Assembly: GCA_050872785.1 (NCBI GenBank)
Contig: JBNMHO010000001.1
Coordinates: 62,001-126,000 of the forward strand
Direction of reading: 5' to 3'
DNA length: 64,000 nucleotides
Origin: UBA7862 sp050872785
GTDB taxonomy: Bacteria > Bacillota > Clostridia > Christensenellales > UBA1242
In this document: positions 40,605-49,822 of the stretch, in pieces
How the letters are laid out: each line of letters starts with the position of its first letter
How positions within the stretch are numbered: the stretch's first letter is position 1
Position numbers and translations under genes: made by a program
Notes under the pieces: model-generated
What the model was told of the DNA's origin: nothing
Databases searched by the model: none
Seen by the model: only the letters and a program-made list of their open reading frames with translations

Positions 40605-41444
40605 TTATTTCCCATTATTCAAATATTTTAACATTTTGGGGACGATGTCCTTGTTTTGCATAAAAATTTCTTCCAAAACATCAAGCCCCAAGGGGTGTGG
40701 CAAATTGTCATTTCCGACTTCAATAGTGAATGACGGAATATCAAGTTTTTCAATGCAAAAATCTTTGAACCCGCCACAACTATTTTTTGTTTTATATGGC
40801 TTGTATCCCGTCTCAGATGTTATAATTTCAAGCATTTTTTTATCTATTTTTCTTTGTTTTTTGCCTTCAAATCCAAAATAAACAACCTCGCCTTTTGAGT
40901 GATAACTTATCGTTACATCTGGTGAAAACTTTTCCACTAAATTGGCGAGTGCCTTCGTTTCACTCTCGCTGGACGGAACGCTTCCAAGATAATTTTCACT
41001 TGTCGGAAAGCCAAAAAAATTTCTTTTCCCGCCGCCCCAATGTGCGTCAAAATTAACATTTATATCTACGCCACGCCCGTTGCATTTTATAAGTTTTTGG
41101 TCGCAGTTTTTTAGTATTTCTTTGCAAATTCCTCTATATTTCCTTCTCAAACACTTTTCACCACAAAGGCACAGTTTTACTCCATCTGGGTTTGAAAGTG
41201 GACAAACAATCACAGTTCCCAAAAGTGGCATGACAGACAAATATCGGCATAGTTTTAGAAGATAAAATGTTGTGACAAATTCCCTTGCATGAGTTGCCCC
41301 TTGAACTAAAATTTTCTTTTTCCCACTTCCGAATTTAAATGCCCAAAGCTTTTCTCCCCATTCACTTTTCCCATAGCAAAAATAATTGCCGTGCTTTTTA
41401 AGTTCGGCAATTTCTGATTGTATTTTTTTCCACAATTTTTCCAT
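40605..41444 (-). CDS. M14-family zinc carboxypeptidase
   Basis: 279 residues covering a bare M14 catalytic domain. Zinc ligands are seen in THARE (H-x-x-E, about residue 53) and YHSKGE (about 183). NPDG and DINVNFDAHW correspond to the substrate-binding stretch, and FTIEVG holds the catalytic Glu (about 243). There is no signal peptide, so it is probably cytoplasmic or released otherwise. Related bacterial enzymes cut gamma-D-glutamyl-diaminopimelate bonds in wall peptides; the exact substrate here is not known. No Shine-Dalgarno is visible before the ATG, and a weak promoter ends 7 bases upstream. Confidence 0.85.
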   Translation of the reverse strand: MEKLWKKIQSEIAELKKHGNYFCYGKSEWGEKLWAFKFGSGKKKILVQGATHAREFVTTFYLLKLCRYLSVMPLLGTVIVCPLSNPDGVKLCLCGEKCLRRKYRGICKEILKNCDQKLIKCNGRGVDINVNFDAHWGGGKRNFFGFPTSENYLGSVPSSESETKALANLVEKFSPDVTISYHSKGEVVYFGFEGKKQRKIDKKMLEIITSETGYKPYKTKNSCGGFKDFCIEKLDIPSFTIEVGNDNLPHPLGLDVLEEIFMQNKDIVPKMLKYLNNGK

Positions 41445-41451
41445 AGAATTT

Positions 41452-41481
41452 TTTATGAAAAAACGAAAACATTTGACACAA
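41452..41481 (-). promoter_or_regulatory. Weak candidate promoter of the M14 peptidase gene
   Basis: On minus, TTGTGT (41481-41476), 18 bases, then CATAAA (41457-41452), 7 bases before the ATG with no Shine-Dalgarno. It fits the leaderless pattern but matches the hexamers only at 4 of 6 positions; co-transcription with rlmH is equally possible. Confidence 0.3.
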
Positions 41482-41483
41482 AA

Positions 41484-41954
41484 CTATTTGTGATAGGAAC
41501 TTCCATTTAAAATTGAAAACGCTCTATACACTTGTTCTTCAAGCACAATGCGAGCCAAGTGATGAGGAAGGGTCATTTTTGAAAAAGAAACAAGAGTTGC
41601 TCCAGCTTTTGCCTTGTTTGAAAGCCCATGCGAACTGCCAATTAAAAATGTTACAACTCCTGCTTCGTCAAGATGTTTTTTAAGAAGGCGAGAAAAATCT
41701 TCGCTTGAATACTCTTTCCCCTCAACTGCACAAACGATAATTTTTCCCTTAAGCGCTGGCAGATATTTTTCATACTCTCTATCAAGTGCCTTTTCAATTT
41801 CGCCCGCAGACGGATTTTGTGGCAATTTTTCTTCCACAAATTCCACAATTTTCACTTCGCAAAATTTCTGCAAGCGTTTTAGATATTCCTCTTGAGCGGC
41901 GATGAAATATTTTTCTTTAAGCGTTCCCGTGCAGACAATGTTTAGCTTGAACAT
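41484..41954 (-). CDS. rlmH: 23S rRNA (pseudouridine1915-N3)-methyltransferase RlmH
   Basis: 156 residues, the normal length. The SPOUT fold signature is clear: FLIGSSHGLS (SAM-binding knot) and the C-terminal LPHHLARIVLEEQVYRAF with the conserved terminal YHK. It methylates pseudouridine 1915 in helix 69 of 23S rRNA. The ATG at 41954 overlaps the TAA stop of the upstream CPBP gene by one base (TAATG), and GGGGGAT precedes it, so the two genes are translationally coupled. A longer frame reaches 42023 but would lie inside the upstream gene. Confidence 0.96.
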   Translation of the reverse strand: MFKLNIVCTGTLKEKYFIAAQEEYLKRLQKFCEVKIVEFVEEKLPQNPSAGEIEKALDREYEKYLPALKGKIIVCAVEGKEYSSEDFSRLLKKHLDEAGVVTFLIGSSHGLSNKAKAGATLVSFSKMTLPHHLARIVLEEQVYRAFSILNGSSYHK

Positions 41955-43087
41955 TACAAAATCCCCCACGCAAACGTTGATATGGTGACTAAAATTCCAA
42001 GTACAAAACATGAAGCGAGACAAACTTTTTCAAAGGCGCTAGATTTAACTGGCTTTTGTTCTAGGTCTGTGAAAATCATACTCTCAAGCCCCTTGATGTT
42101 GTATTCATTCATAAGTCTGTTCAAAAAGTGTAGGTTCAAAAGATTGCTGTTCCCGCCAAACGATTGTGGGAATGATGAAATCTCAGTGTTCATTGCTTGA
42201 ATTTCGCTTAACATTTTTTGCACCTTTTTAATTCTTGTTTCTTTAAGCAAAACAACAAACAAATAAATTATAAGTCCCAAAATTACAGTGAGTGACAACA
42301 CGACCGACACAAGATGTCCAATTATGCTTGACCCGCCAAAGAGGAAGCCATAAACAAACTCATTGAATTTGCTTCCCACCCAGTTGTTTGCTCGGGCGAA
42401 TGTGAAATATGTGCTTAAAAAGTTGTTCATAAAGTGAATAATCATTCCTGGCACAATGCTGCGGCTTATAACAACTGAAAGTGCAATGATAAACCCAAGG
42501 ACGGTTGCATAGAAAAATTGAGAAATGTTCATGTGCATAAGCCCAAAGAAAATTGACGACAAAACAACTGCTTTAGCCATTCCCATGGACGAAAGTCCCT
42601 TGAGCAAAAGCCCACGATGAGTTGTTTCTTCGCAAATTGCAGGAAGAACTGCCACAAGCAAAATTTGAAGCAAAAACGCACCCACAGAATAATTACCACC
42701 CGTTGAATATGAATAACTTGGGATATCCTCATAGCCGCAGAAATGGATAACTGAACTGAAGAAAGAAGCGATAAATAAGTTCAAAAAATAACATAAAAAG
42801 CCCAAAATTATGCAAATAAATATGGATTTTACACTGATTGTATTGTAGCCAAATTCACTTAGCGTTTGTTTTGGTGACTGTTTGCGAAGATTTGAAAACA
42901 TCAAAACTGGAAGCAAAAACATAACCCCAACTTGCACTAAAACATTCATTCCAATATCAAAAAACTTGAGTGCAACTTCTGACTCAATTCTTACATACAA
43001 AAAAGATAATCTAATCAAAATGAACATCGTCAGCAAGACAAAATATGTTAATGCCGTTGACATAAGTAGCGAGTGTTTCTTCTTCAT
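41954..43087 (-). CDS. CPBP-family intramembrane metalloprotease (second of a tandem pair)
   Basis: 377 residues with about eight hydrophobic segments. The Abi/CPBP motifs are present: EETTHRG (motif 1, about residue 155), FFGLMHMNI (motif 2) and HFMNNF (motif 3). These are the glutamate and histidine ligands of Rce1-type proteases. In bacteria such proteins serve in bacteriocin immunity, membrane-protein cleavage or anchoring of surface proteins; which applies here is unknown. It starts with GGAGG 6 bases upstream, 31 bases after the other CPBP gene. The soluble loop near residues 290-345 is long for the family. Confidence 0.88.
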   Translation of the reverse strand: MKKKHSLLMSTALTYFVLLTMFILIRLSFLYVRIESEVALKFFDIGMNVLVQVGVMFLLPVLMFSNLRKQSPKQTLSEFGYNTISVKSIFICIILGFLCYFLNLFIASFFSSVIHFCGYEDIPSYSYSTGGNYSVGAFLLQILLVAVLPAICEETTHRGLLLKGLSSMGMAKAVVLSSIFFGLMHMNISQFFYATVLGFIIALSVVISRSIVPGMIIHFMNNFLSTYFTFARANNWVGSKFNEFVYGFLFGGSSIIGHLVSVVLSLTVILGLIIYLFVVLLKETRIKKVQKMLSEIQAMNTEISSFPQSFGGNSNLLNLHFLNRLMNEYNIKGLESMIFTDLEQKPVKSSAFEKVCLASCFVLGILVTISTFAWGIL

Positions 43088-43118
43088 TTTTCCTCCGATA
43101 AGTGTAAGATATTATATC

Positions 43119-44228
43119 CTAAAATGAATTTAAAATCCACATAAGCATGGCAACTGCCACACTTACAGATAACAAGATAATTCCTAAAGTGTTGTCGTCA
43201 TGCGGAGTTTGTGAATTATCTTTTATCATTTTTTCATCTTTCAAGGTCTTATTTTCTTTTGTTTCAAATTTTATTATTTCTTCATCAGATAATTCATATA
43301 ATTCGCATGATTGCTGATTTGTAGCGATTATCTCTTGCCAAGAAAGTTGTTCTTTATTATCTATATTCTGGGTTTGTTTTTTGTTTCTTTCTCTTAGAAG
43401 ATAGAAAAGTAGCGCAACAATCCACAACGCCAAAACAAACAGAGCGAGCGAAATTAAAACCTCTTTTGTTCCCCAAGTTGCAAATGTGAAAGATGTGTTT
43501 GGAAATACATACGCAAGGAAAACAACCAGAAAATTGTTTGTGAAGTGGAATATCATACTATATATGACAGAACCCGTAAAATACACAAGAGTTGCAAGCA
43601 CAACACCTAACACAAATTGGTGCAAAGTTTGATAAATTGACATATGCATTAAAGCAAAGAGTGTTGCACTGAGAAGTATTGCCCATGGCGCTTTAAGTTT
43701 GCTTTTAAGACCATTGAAAATTAAGCCACGGAACAAAAGTTCCTCGCACACTGCAGGCAAAATGGCAAGTAGAAAAACGGCAATCAAAAACTGTCCGAAA
43801 TTATCAAGTGGCACTGCAAGTTCTGAGGCGTCTTTTGCAAAAGTGGAAAATAAATGCGTAAACATTTCTGATGAGTTCATACTGCCAAAGAAAAGAATTG
43901 CTGCACCCAAAATTGTTCCAACTATTATCAAAGCATTTGGCTTGCATTTAATTCTGCTTGCGACAAAGAATTCTTTTTTATATTTTTTGTTACATATTAA
44001 AAATACAAGCAAGAATGATAATTCTGATAGGATAATATTAAGATATGTCACCCATGGGAGTGATAAGATGTCGTTTGCCGAATCGGGTTGGGTTGCAATG
44101 GCACCCGCCGTTGCAGCAAGCACAATTATGGTCAAAAGAATTGACGCACAAAAATAGCCCACAATGGCAAAGACATATGCCACAGAAGCGTTGTTAAAAT
44201 TCCAATTTCTCTTTTCAATTTGTTTCAT
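43119..44228 (-). CDS. CPBP-family intramembrane metalloprotease (first of a tandem pair)
   Basis: 369 residues with multiple membrane segments. CPBP motifs: EELLFRG (about residue 160), ALMHMSIYQ and HFTNNF. It is paralogous to the next gene (same motifs, similar length, same topology), with a different acidic cytosolic loop near residues 285-340 (ELYELSDEEIIKFE). No Shine-Dalgarno precedes the ATG; a good promoter ends 6 bases upstream. It is the first gene of a CPBP-CPBP-rlmH unit. The substrate is unknown. Confidence 0.88.
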   Translation of the reverse strand: MKQIEKRNWNFNNASVAYVFAIVGYFCASILLTIIVLAATAGAIATQPDSANDILSLPWVTYLNIILSELSFLLVFLICNKKYKKEFFVASRIKCKPNALIIVGTILGAAILFFGSMNSSEMFTHLFSTFAKDASELAVPLDNFGQFLIAVFLLAILPAVCEELLFRGLIFNGLKSKLKAPWAILLSATLFALMHMSIYQTLHQFVLGVVLATLVYFTGSVIYSMIFHFTNNFLVVFLAYVFPNTSFTFATWGTKEVLISLALFVLALWIVALLFYLLRERNKKQTQNIDNKEQLSWQEIIATNQQSCELYELSDEEIIKFETKENKTLKDEKMIKDNSQTPHDDNTLGIILLSVSVAVAMLMWILNSF

Positions 44229-44234
44229 AATATA

Positions 44235-44263
44235 ATATTAACACACACCGTCATTTATTGCAA
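44235..44263 (-). promoter_or_regulatory. Promoter of the CPBP pair, probably giving a leaderless mRNA
   Basis: On minus, TTGCAA (44263-44258), 17 bases and TAATAT (44240-44235), with 6 bases to the ATG at 44228 and no Shine-Dalgarno. Confidence 0.65.
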
Positions 44264-44281
44264 ACTTTATGGGCAAAAAAA

Positions 44282-45073
44282 TTAAAGTGTAAACACTGTG
44301 CCGACTTTGTTCTGATAAGCCACATCGACACAGACGTTTTTCCCCTCCTCTATGCCTTTTGATTTAAGATAATTCTTGATTGTTGTGTATGCCAAAATTG
44401 GGGTGTTGTTTTCCTCACTTAAATGCGAAAGCACCACTTGTTTTACGCCCGTTGGCACAAGTTGAGCGATTGTTTTTGCACATGAAGCATTGGACAAATG
44501 CCCATGGTCACCCAGGATTCTCTTTTTTGTTTTGGCGGGATACTTTGGGTTTTGCAGAAGCAAATTTTCATCATGATTGCTTTCCAAAAACAAAATGTCA
44601 CTGCCTGCAAGGCTTTTTAGCGTGCTGTCTGACACAAAACCCAAGTCTGTGGCGTAACTTACTTTTCTGCCACCAAAATACAAACTGTAACCCACACAAA
44701 AATGGCTGTCGTGTGGGAGCACAAAACAAGACACTGTGATGTCTTTTATAAAAAAATCGCTGGACGAAAACCACTCAATTTGCCCGTAAGGAAGATTTGA
44801 CACCCCCGACAGACAAAAGTCCTTTACAAAGGAAGGAATATAGACTTTTGTGTTTCTATGTTTTTTCAAAAAAAATTTTATGCCACCAATGTGGTCTGTG
44901 TGTTCGTGCGTTAGCAAAATAGCGTCAATAGTTGCTGGGTCAACGTCAATAGTTTTTAGCCTTGATTCAATGTTTGTAAGCGACAACCCATCGTCAATCA
45001 AAATTCTTGTTTCTGCCGACTCCACAAACACGCTATTCCCTTTGCTTCCGCTTGAAAGGCTAGCCGTTCTCAT
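44282..45073 (-). CDS. YycJ/WalJ-like metallo-beta-lactamase-fold hydrolase
   Basis: 263 residues. It starts with SLSSGSKGNSVFVES, typical of the YycJ (WalJ) group, then has the metal motif THEHTDH (about residue 54), a CFVLPHDS stretch, ATDLG (about 141) and a late HLSEENN. In Bacillus the gene is linked to the walKR wall-stress system and to DNA processing; here it stands alone with its own promoter. TGGAG lies before the ATG. It probably acts in the cytoplasm as a nuclease or phosphodiesterase, which is inferred from the family. Confidence 0.85.
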   Translation of the reverse strand: MRTASLSSGSKGNSVFVESAETRILIDDGLSLTNIESRLKTIDVDPATIDAILLTHEHTDHIGGIKFFLKKHRNTKVYIPSFVKDFCLSGVSNLPYGQIEWFSSSDFFIKDITVSCFVLPHDSHFCVGYSLYFGGRKVSYATDLGFVSDSTLKSLAGSDILFLESNHDENLLLQNPKYPAKTKKRILGDHGHLSNASCAKTIAQLVPTGVKQVVLSHLSEENNTPILAYTTIKNYLKSKGIEEGKNVCVDVAYQNKVGTVFTL

Positions 45074-45094
45074 AATTTCTCCATTTACGGCTAT

Positions 45095-45124
45095 ATTTTA
45101 GCACAAACTCCCTCATTTCGTCAA
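45095..45124 (-). promoter_or_regulatory. Sigma-A promoter of the YycJ-like gene
   Basis: On minus, TTGACG (45124-45119), 18 bases and TAAAAT (45100-45095), about 22 bases before the start codon. Confidence 0.65.
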
Positions 45125-45149
45125 AAACAAAATTTGTAAATTCCAAAAT

Positions 45150-46670
45150 TTATTTGCACTGCTGCAAAATGACTTTGCCTTGCGTCCAAGAATTGAAGAA
45201 AGTTTGCATATCTCTTTTGGTCACAATTTCAAAAGCGGAAATCATGTCTTCTGGTGTTGCAATTTTGAACTCATTTTGCTTAAAATATTGTTTTAAAGCC
45301 TTCAAAAAGTTCTTTTCGCCCACATTTTCTTCAAGATTGTCAAAGAACAACACTCCCTCAACATAGGTTATGTAGGTGTATTCCATGTCACTTGCAAAGT
45401 CATTGACGTTGCGGCTCATGGAGCAATCAAACTTGCCATAGACGCTTTTGCAAATGTCGGAAAAGAGCAAGAAACTTGACAGTGAAGCGTTAAGACTTTC
45501 TCTTGTGTCTTTTGGATATTTTGCACTGTTGTGTCTATAAAATAATAGTGTTGAGAATTCCGTCAATCCTTCGTCCATCCACGCATATTCGCAAGCGTTG
45601 CTGCCGACCAAGTTATACCACCATTGATGAGCCGTTTCGTGGACGATTACATTTACATAATCTTCGTGGGTTTCATAGGCGTCAGAGATATAAACCAAGT
45701 TTGGATATTCCATTCCACCGTGGACAAAGTTTGTTTTGACGATTGAATAACTTTCATATGGATATTCGCCAAATAGGTTGTTAAATGTTGCAATGGCGTC
45801 AACGCCCGCTTGCAAACTATCTTGGGCTTTTTCATCGTCATAATAATAGTATTTTACTGTAGTTTTGCCTATTTTTTGGCTGATAACTGTAAACTTTTTG
45901 CTCAAAACAAAGCCAAAATCTCTGACAGCAGAGGCGGAAATGTTTGTTGTGGTTTTGCCGTTGTTTGTCGTCTGTGATTGCTGATTGCCCGTTGAAGCAA
46001 GGGTGAAGCCACTGTCATGAGTTATTGACACAGAATAATTTGCCATATCGCTATAGAATGGGTCACCATTTGCACCATAGTTATCTCGTTTAAAGTCGCC
46101 TTGCTCATATTTCGCAACGACGGGATAGAAGTTGCCAAAGTTATATGTGTTTTCGCCATAGCCATAGCGGTGATTGCAATTCGGAAGAAGTGAGGCAAAT
46201 TCAATTTGGATAGTTACGTTGTCGTTTGGGAAAAGTTCTTCGGAAAGTGGCACATCAAGCATGTTTTTATCGTTTCCGCCGATGTTCACTTGCACATTCT
46301 GTCCGTTTACAGCCACTGACTTTATGTCAATTTTGCCTTCGGAAAAGCCATTTGGATATGCTTTTTCTTGTGTTAGAGTGCTAACGGGTCTATATTTAGC
46401 GTCACTCCTAAAAGCGTTTGGATAGAGGTGAAATTCAAGCGTTTTGAGTGTTGTGTCAGTTGGGTTTTTGTAGTTTAATGTTTCATGTCCAGAAAGAGTT
46501 TTTGAACTGTCATCAAAGTCAAGGGTTAAAGAATAAGAAGAAAGATTTTTACTTGCTTCCTCAATAGATGTTCCCTTTTTGCAGCCAGTTAAAACAAGGC
46601 AGACACCAAGCAAGGTCGCAAGGCACAAAATTATGGATAAAAACTTTTTTACAAATTGATTTCTTTTCAT
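45150..46670 (-). CDS. M1-family aminopeptidase-like lipoprotein
   Basis: 506 residues with a lipoprotein signal ending VLTGC (Cys30). An M1-type beta-saddle domain (LDFDDSSKTLSGHETLNY ...) is followed by the thermolysin-like domain. Its zinc motif is HETAHQWW (about residue 343), with the third ligand in DEGLTEFS about 20 residues on (HEXXH-x18-E). GGMEYP corresponds to the GAMEN substrate-binding loop. It is therefore a surface-anchored metallopeptidase, probably releasing N-terminal amino acids from external peptides. No good Shine-Dalgarno or promoter is visible before ATG 46670, although a terminator lies just upstream. Confidence 0.9.
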   Translation of the reverse strand: MKRNQFVKKFLSIILCLATLLGVCLVLTGCKKGTSIEEASKNLSSYSLTLDFDDSSKTLSGHETLNYKNPTDTTLKTLEFHLYPNAFRSDAKYRPVSTLTQEKAYPNGFSEGKIDIKSVAVNGQNVQVNIGGNDKNMLDVPLSEELFPNDNVTIQIEFASLLPNCNHRYGYGENTYNFGNFYPVVAKYEQGDFKRDNYGANGDPFYSDMANYSVSITHDSGFTLASTGNQQSQTTNNGKTTTNISASAVRDFGFVLSKKFTVISQKIGKTTVKYYYYDDEKAQDSLQAGVDAIATFNNLFGEYPYESYSIVKTNFVHGGMEYPNLVYISDAYETHEDYVNVIVHETAHQWWYNLVGSNACEYAWMDEGLTEFSTLLFYRHNSAKYPKDTRESLNASLSSFLLFSDICKSVYGKFDCSMSRNVNDFASDMEYTYITYVEGVLFFDNLEENVGEKNFLKALKQYFKQNEFKIATPEDMISAFEIVTKRDMQTFFNSWTQGKVILQQCK

Positions 46671-46706
46671 ATTGTTATGTTTATGAGGACAACCCCTAAA
46701 AATATG

Positions 46707-46731
46707 AAAAAAATCCCCGCCAAAGGCGAGG
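46707..46731 (-). terminator. Terminator after the 97-residue membrane protein gene
   Basis: On minus, CCTCGCC-TTT-GGCGGGG followed by ATTTTTTTC, a 7-bp G+C-rich stem. It ends the unit that contains gltX. Confidence 0.9.
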
Positions 46732-46737
46732 AAGTTG

Positions 46738-47031
46738 TTATCCTTGAATTAAAGTTATGGAATAAAGTGCCAAGGCACAAATTGCCAATATACAAAATGG
46801 GATAAAGATAAAAAGTGACCTTTTGCACGCAAATGCTAGACCGCACATTGTGATTGTTAGAATAACGGCATATTCCTTTATGCTAAGCAAGGTGTTGTAA
46901 AAATTTTCTGGCAAAATTGCCACTGGAAGTGCTTGATTTATATAAATAAGCCCCAGCAAAATTATGGTCAAAAATGCCATTATTTGCCCCAAAATTGAGA
47001 ATAATTTTGAGAAATTTCTTAACACAATCAT
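46738..47031 (-). CDS. Small three-pass membrane protein of unknown function
   Basis: 97 residues, almost entirely hydrophobic, with three predicted membrane segments (about 13-32, 50-66 and 70-92). A GAGGTG Shine-Dalgarno lies before the ATG. It begins 28 bases after the gltX stop and is followed by a strong terminator, so it is the last gene of that operon. I recognise no family. Confidence 0.75.
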   Translation of the reverse strand: MIVLRNFSKLFSILGQIMAFLTIILLGLIYINQALPVAILPENFYNTLLSIKEYAVILTITMCGLAFACKRSLFIFIPFCILAICALALYSITLIQG

Positions 47032-47059
47032 TTTTCACCTCGTGATAAAGTAGTTTATG

Positions 47060-48745
47060 CTATTTTAAAATTTTCTTTGAAAGAAGTGCCGTGACGCTGT
47101 CTAGTCTTGATACAATTTCTTCTTTCCCCAAAAGTTGCATAAGGAAATATAGGTCTGGAGTGTTGCGTTTTGTTGTAAGTGCCACACGGATAATTCCGCT
47201 TAGGTCTGCAACGCTGCCACGATAGTTTTCTGGATTTTGACGATAGTCTTTCATATTATCGGCAAAGCCAAGTGGAGCGCAAAGCGATTTTATTTTGTCA
47301 AACCATGTTTGTTTGTCGTCTGATAGGTCAAAGACTTTTTTGTAGGATTTGAGTGCCGAGATTATTTCTTCTGGCGTAAACTTGCTGTCAAAGTCATAGT
47401 CGCATAGTTCCTTGTCTTTTAAAGAATAGAACATATAACTATAAAGACTTTCCACTTCGCTCCATTTTGAGATGTCTTTTCTTGGATTTTTGCCTTCTCT
47501 GTCTATGGAGAAAAGTTTTATGCAAAAGTCTTTCATGTTTAAGATTTTTTCATAGAAACTATTGTCATATTTTTCTGCCCATGCAAGAAGTGAGTTGTAA
47601 ATTTCTTGAGCGGAAAGACGGCTTATAACTTGCTTTGAGCAATCGTCGAGTTTTTGGAAGTCAAACATTGGGTTGTTTGAACCTATTTTTGAAACTTTGA
47701 ATGGGAATTCATAATATGATTTGTCTGGATTTGCTCGGCGGAAGTCCTCGAAGTCGCTGTTTATAAGGTTGAGCAAGTATTCCATAACGCTGCCAACTGG
47801 ATAACCTTGCTCCACAAAATATCTGGCGTCTGCTTCGTTGTCTTTTCGTTTGCTAACTTTGCGTTTGTTGCCGTTGTTGTCAATTTTGGAGATAACTGGG
47901 GTGTGGGCATATTTTGGAGGTTTTAGTCCAAAGGCACGGAAAAGTTCTAGGTGAGCGGAAAGTGAAGGATACCATTCCTCACCTCTAACGACCAAAGTTG
48001 TTCCCATAAGTGTGTCGTCAACCACATGAGCCAAAGAGTAAGGTGGAATTTTGTTGCTTTTTAAAATAACAATGTCCTTTGTGTTTTCTCTAATTTCTCT
48101 TTCGCCTTTAATTTCGTCTTTAAACTTAAATTTTCTATCAGCATTTCCTTCGCTTTTGAGTCTTATTGCAAATGGCATGCCAAGTCTTAGGTTATGCTCA
48201 ATTTGCTCCATTGAAAGTTCTCTGCAAGGGTCTTTGCCGTCAATATCGTCTGACTCGGCAAGTTCTTCTTCTCGTCTTTTAAGCACGTCTTCTTTGTTCC
48301 CTGACACTTGACAAAAGCAAGGATATGCTTTGCCTATTGACACAAGGTGCTTTGCAAATGCCATATAAATTCGCTGTCTTTTGCTTTGGACATAGTCGCC
48401 ATATTCACCCACTTGTGGTTCGCTGTCGCCTCTGTAGCCTTCGTCTGGCTTAAGTCCAAAATAACTTAACATATTGTAGGCAATGTCGCCTGCATTTTGC
48501 ACCTCACGCTTGCAATCGGTGTCTTCAAGTCGCATAAAGAACACTCCACCTGAGTGATAGGCAATAAGCTTGTTTATAAATGCTTGATAAACTGTTCCAA
48601 TGTGCAAAAAACCCGTTGGGCTTGGAGCAACACGAGTGACTTGCGCCCCTTGTGGGAGAATTCTCTTTGGATAGCAAGCAAAGCACTCGTCAACTGTTGG
48701 CAAGTCTTCTGGGAAAAGCATATTTGCTAATTTTATATAGTCCAT
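47060..48745 (-). CDS. gltX: Glutamate--tRNA ligase (divergent)
   Basis: 561 residues, longer than the usual ~485. A ~35-residue N-terminal extension precedes VTRVAPSPTGFLHIGT, which holds the HIGH-type signature. The second class I signature is KRKVSKRK, replacing KMSKR. A CFC pair (about residue 145) and a later DPCRE resemble the Cys ligands of the zinc site of GluRS, but the final His is replaced. The rest follows GluRS, including VVDDTLMGTTLVVRGEEW. It attaches glutamate to tRNA-Glu (and tRNA-Gln if the amidotransferase pathway is used). It starts 12 bases after the upstream lipoprotein gene, with AAAGGA before the ATG. Confidence 0.92.
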   Translation of the reverse strand: MDYIKLANMLFPEDLPTVDECFACYPKRILPQGAQVTRVAPSPTGFLHIGTVYQAFINKLIAYHSGGVFFMRLEDTDCKREVQNAGDIAYNMLSYFGLKPDEGYRGDSEPQVGEYGDYVQSKRQRIYMAFAKHLVSIGKAYPCFCQVSGNKEDVLKRREEELAESDDIDGKDPCRELSMEQIEHNLRLGMPFAIRLKSEGNADRKFKFKDEIKGEREIRENTKDIVILKSNKIPPYSLAHVVDDTLMGTTLVVRGEEWYPSLSAHLELFRAFGLKPPKYAHTPVISKIDNNGNKRKVSKRKDNEADARYFVEQGYPVGSVMEYLLNLINSDFEDFRRANPDKSYYEFPFKVSKIGSNNPMFDFQKLDDCSKQVISRLSAQEIYNSLLAWAEKYDNSFYEKILNMKDFCIKLFSIDREGKNPRKDISKWSEVESLYSYMFYSLKDKELCDYDFDSKFTPEEIISALKSYKKVFDLSDDKQTWFDKIKSLCAPLGFADNMKDYRQNPENYRGSVADLSGIIRVALTTKRNTPDLYFLMQLLGKEEIVSRLDSVTALLSKKILK

Positions 48746-48757
48746 AATTTTGTCCTT

Positions 48758-49798
48758 TTAGTTGTTGATATTTGACACAACTTTTAGCAGTCCGTTGTAA
48801 GCACCGTCAAATCTTGTATTCATAAAGTTTTCAATAACCTTGATGTTTGATTGTTGAAGTGAAGTGAGTGTTGACACATAGGCACTTCTATCGTCTTCTG
48901 TTTTGTAACTTAAATATTCCCTAACATTTACATTTGCATACGCATTTCGCATAAGGGCATATTCTCTATCAAATTTTGACTTGTTTTGCAAGAGGTTTAA
49001 AAGATAATTTTGCGTGTCGGCAAGATATGCTGATGGAATTCTGGTCATGACGTCACGACTGTTTTTAAGAAGATTTAGGGTAGTTACTGTGAGTGAACAA
49101 ACGTCGCTAACTGTGTCTGTTTCATTGTACCAAGAAAGCACTTCGCCATATGGCAATTCATAAGTTTGATTTAACACTTCATATTCAAAAGATACTTTGG
49201 CGAGCGAACATAATTTTATCCACACCATGTTTCTGACTGAATCGTTTGAAAGGTTGCTTGTGGAAGAAAAGTCTAGTGGGTGGTGGGCAAGATAAATGGA
49301 AGAATATGTCAAGGTGAAGTTAATTGAATTTTGCACGACTGTGTTGTATGTTCCAACAAGTTCTTTGTAATGCAGATTGCCACTGCTTTGTTCAAAAACT
49401 TCAATTTCTTCACGAAGGGTATTAAGGGAATTTAAGAGTGACTCAAGTGAAGTGTAAATTTCGCCACATTCTTTGTTTGAAAAGCCGTTTGCGTCTGTTA
49501 CAAGTTTGCCATTTTGTCTTTTTGCCAAGTCAAACACAAATCCGCTGGTGCTTGTTAAATATTTCTCATAAACAAGTGGAAAAATGTATGCTTTGTCACC
49601 GTCTATTTCACTGCCTGCTGGGACAACTTTGGATGAATCAACAGAAACGGACAAAAAGTCGTCTGCCACATAACTTGTTTTCACTGTATCAAAAAGCGAA
49701 TTAACCTCAATCACGGTCTTTCCGCCACCACACCCAGTGAATAGTCCAACACCCAATAGGCACATCATTATTAACATAAATGATAGAAATTTTTTCAA
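48758..49798 (-). CDS. Lipoprotein of unknown function
   Basis: 346 residues with a lipoprotein signal ending LFTGC (Cys23) followed by GGGK. The rest is mostly helical, with several long amphipathic stretches, and shows no motif I know. The start codon is TTG at 49798, supported by AAGGAG 7 bases upstream. It lies between a membrane-anchored helical protein and gltX on the same strand (gaps of 24 and 12 bases), so the three are probably one transcript. Confidence 0.78.
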   Translation of the reverse strand: MKKFLSFMLIMMCLLGVGLFTGCGGGKTVIEVNSLFDTVKTSYVADDFLSVSVDSSKVVPAGSEIDGDKAYIFPLVYEKYLTSTSGFVFDLAKRQNGKLVTDANGFSNKECGEIYTSLESLLNSLNTLREEIEVFEQSSGNLHYKELVGTYNTVVQNSINFTLTYSSIYLAHHPLDFSSTSNLSNDSVRNMVWIKLCSLAKVSFEYEVLNQTYELPYGEVLSWYNETDTVSDVCSLTVTTLNLLKNSRDVMTRIPSAYLADTQNYLLNLLQNKSKFDREYALMRNAYANVNVREYLSYKTEDDRSAYVSTLTSLQQSNIKVIENFMNTRFDGAYNGLLKVVSNINN

Positions 49799-49822
49799 GA
49801 GAGTTCTCCTTTATTTAGCATT

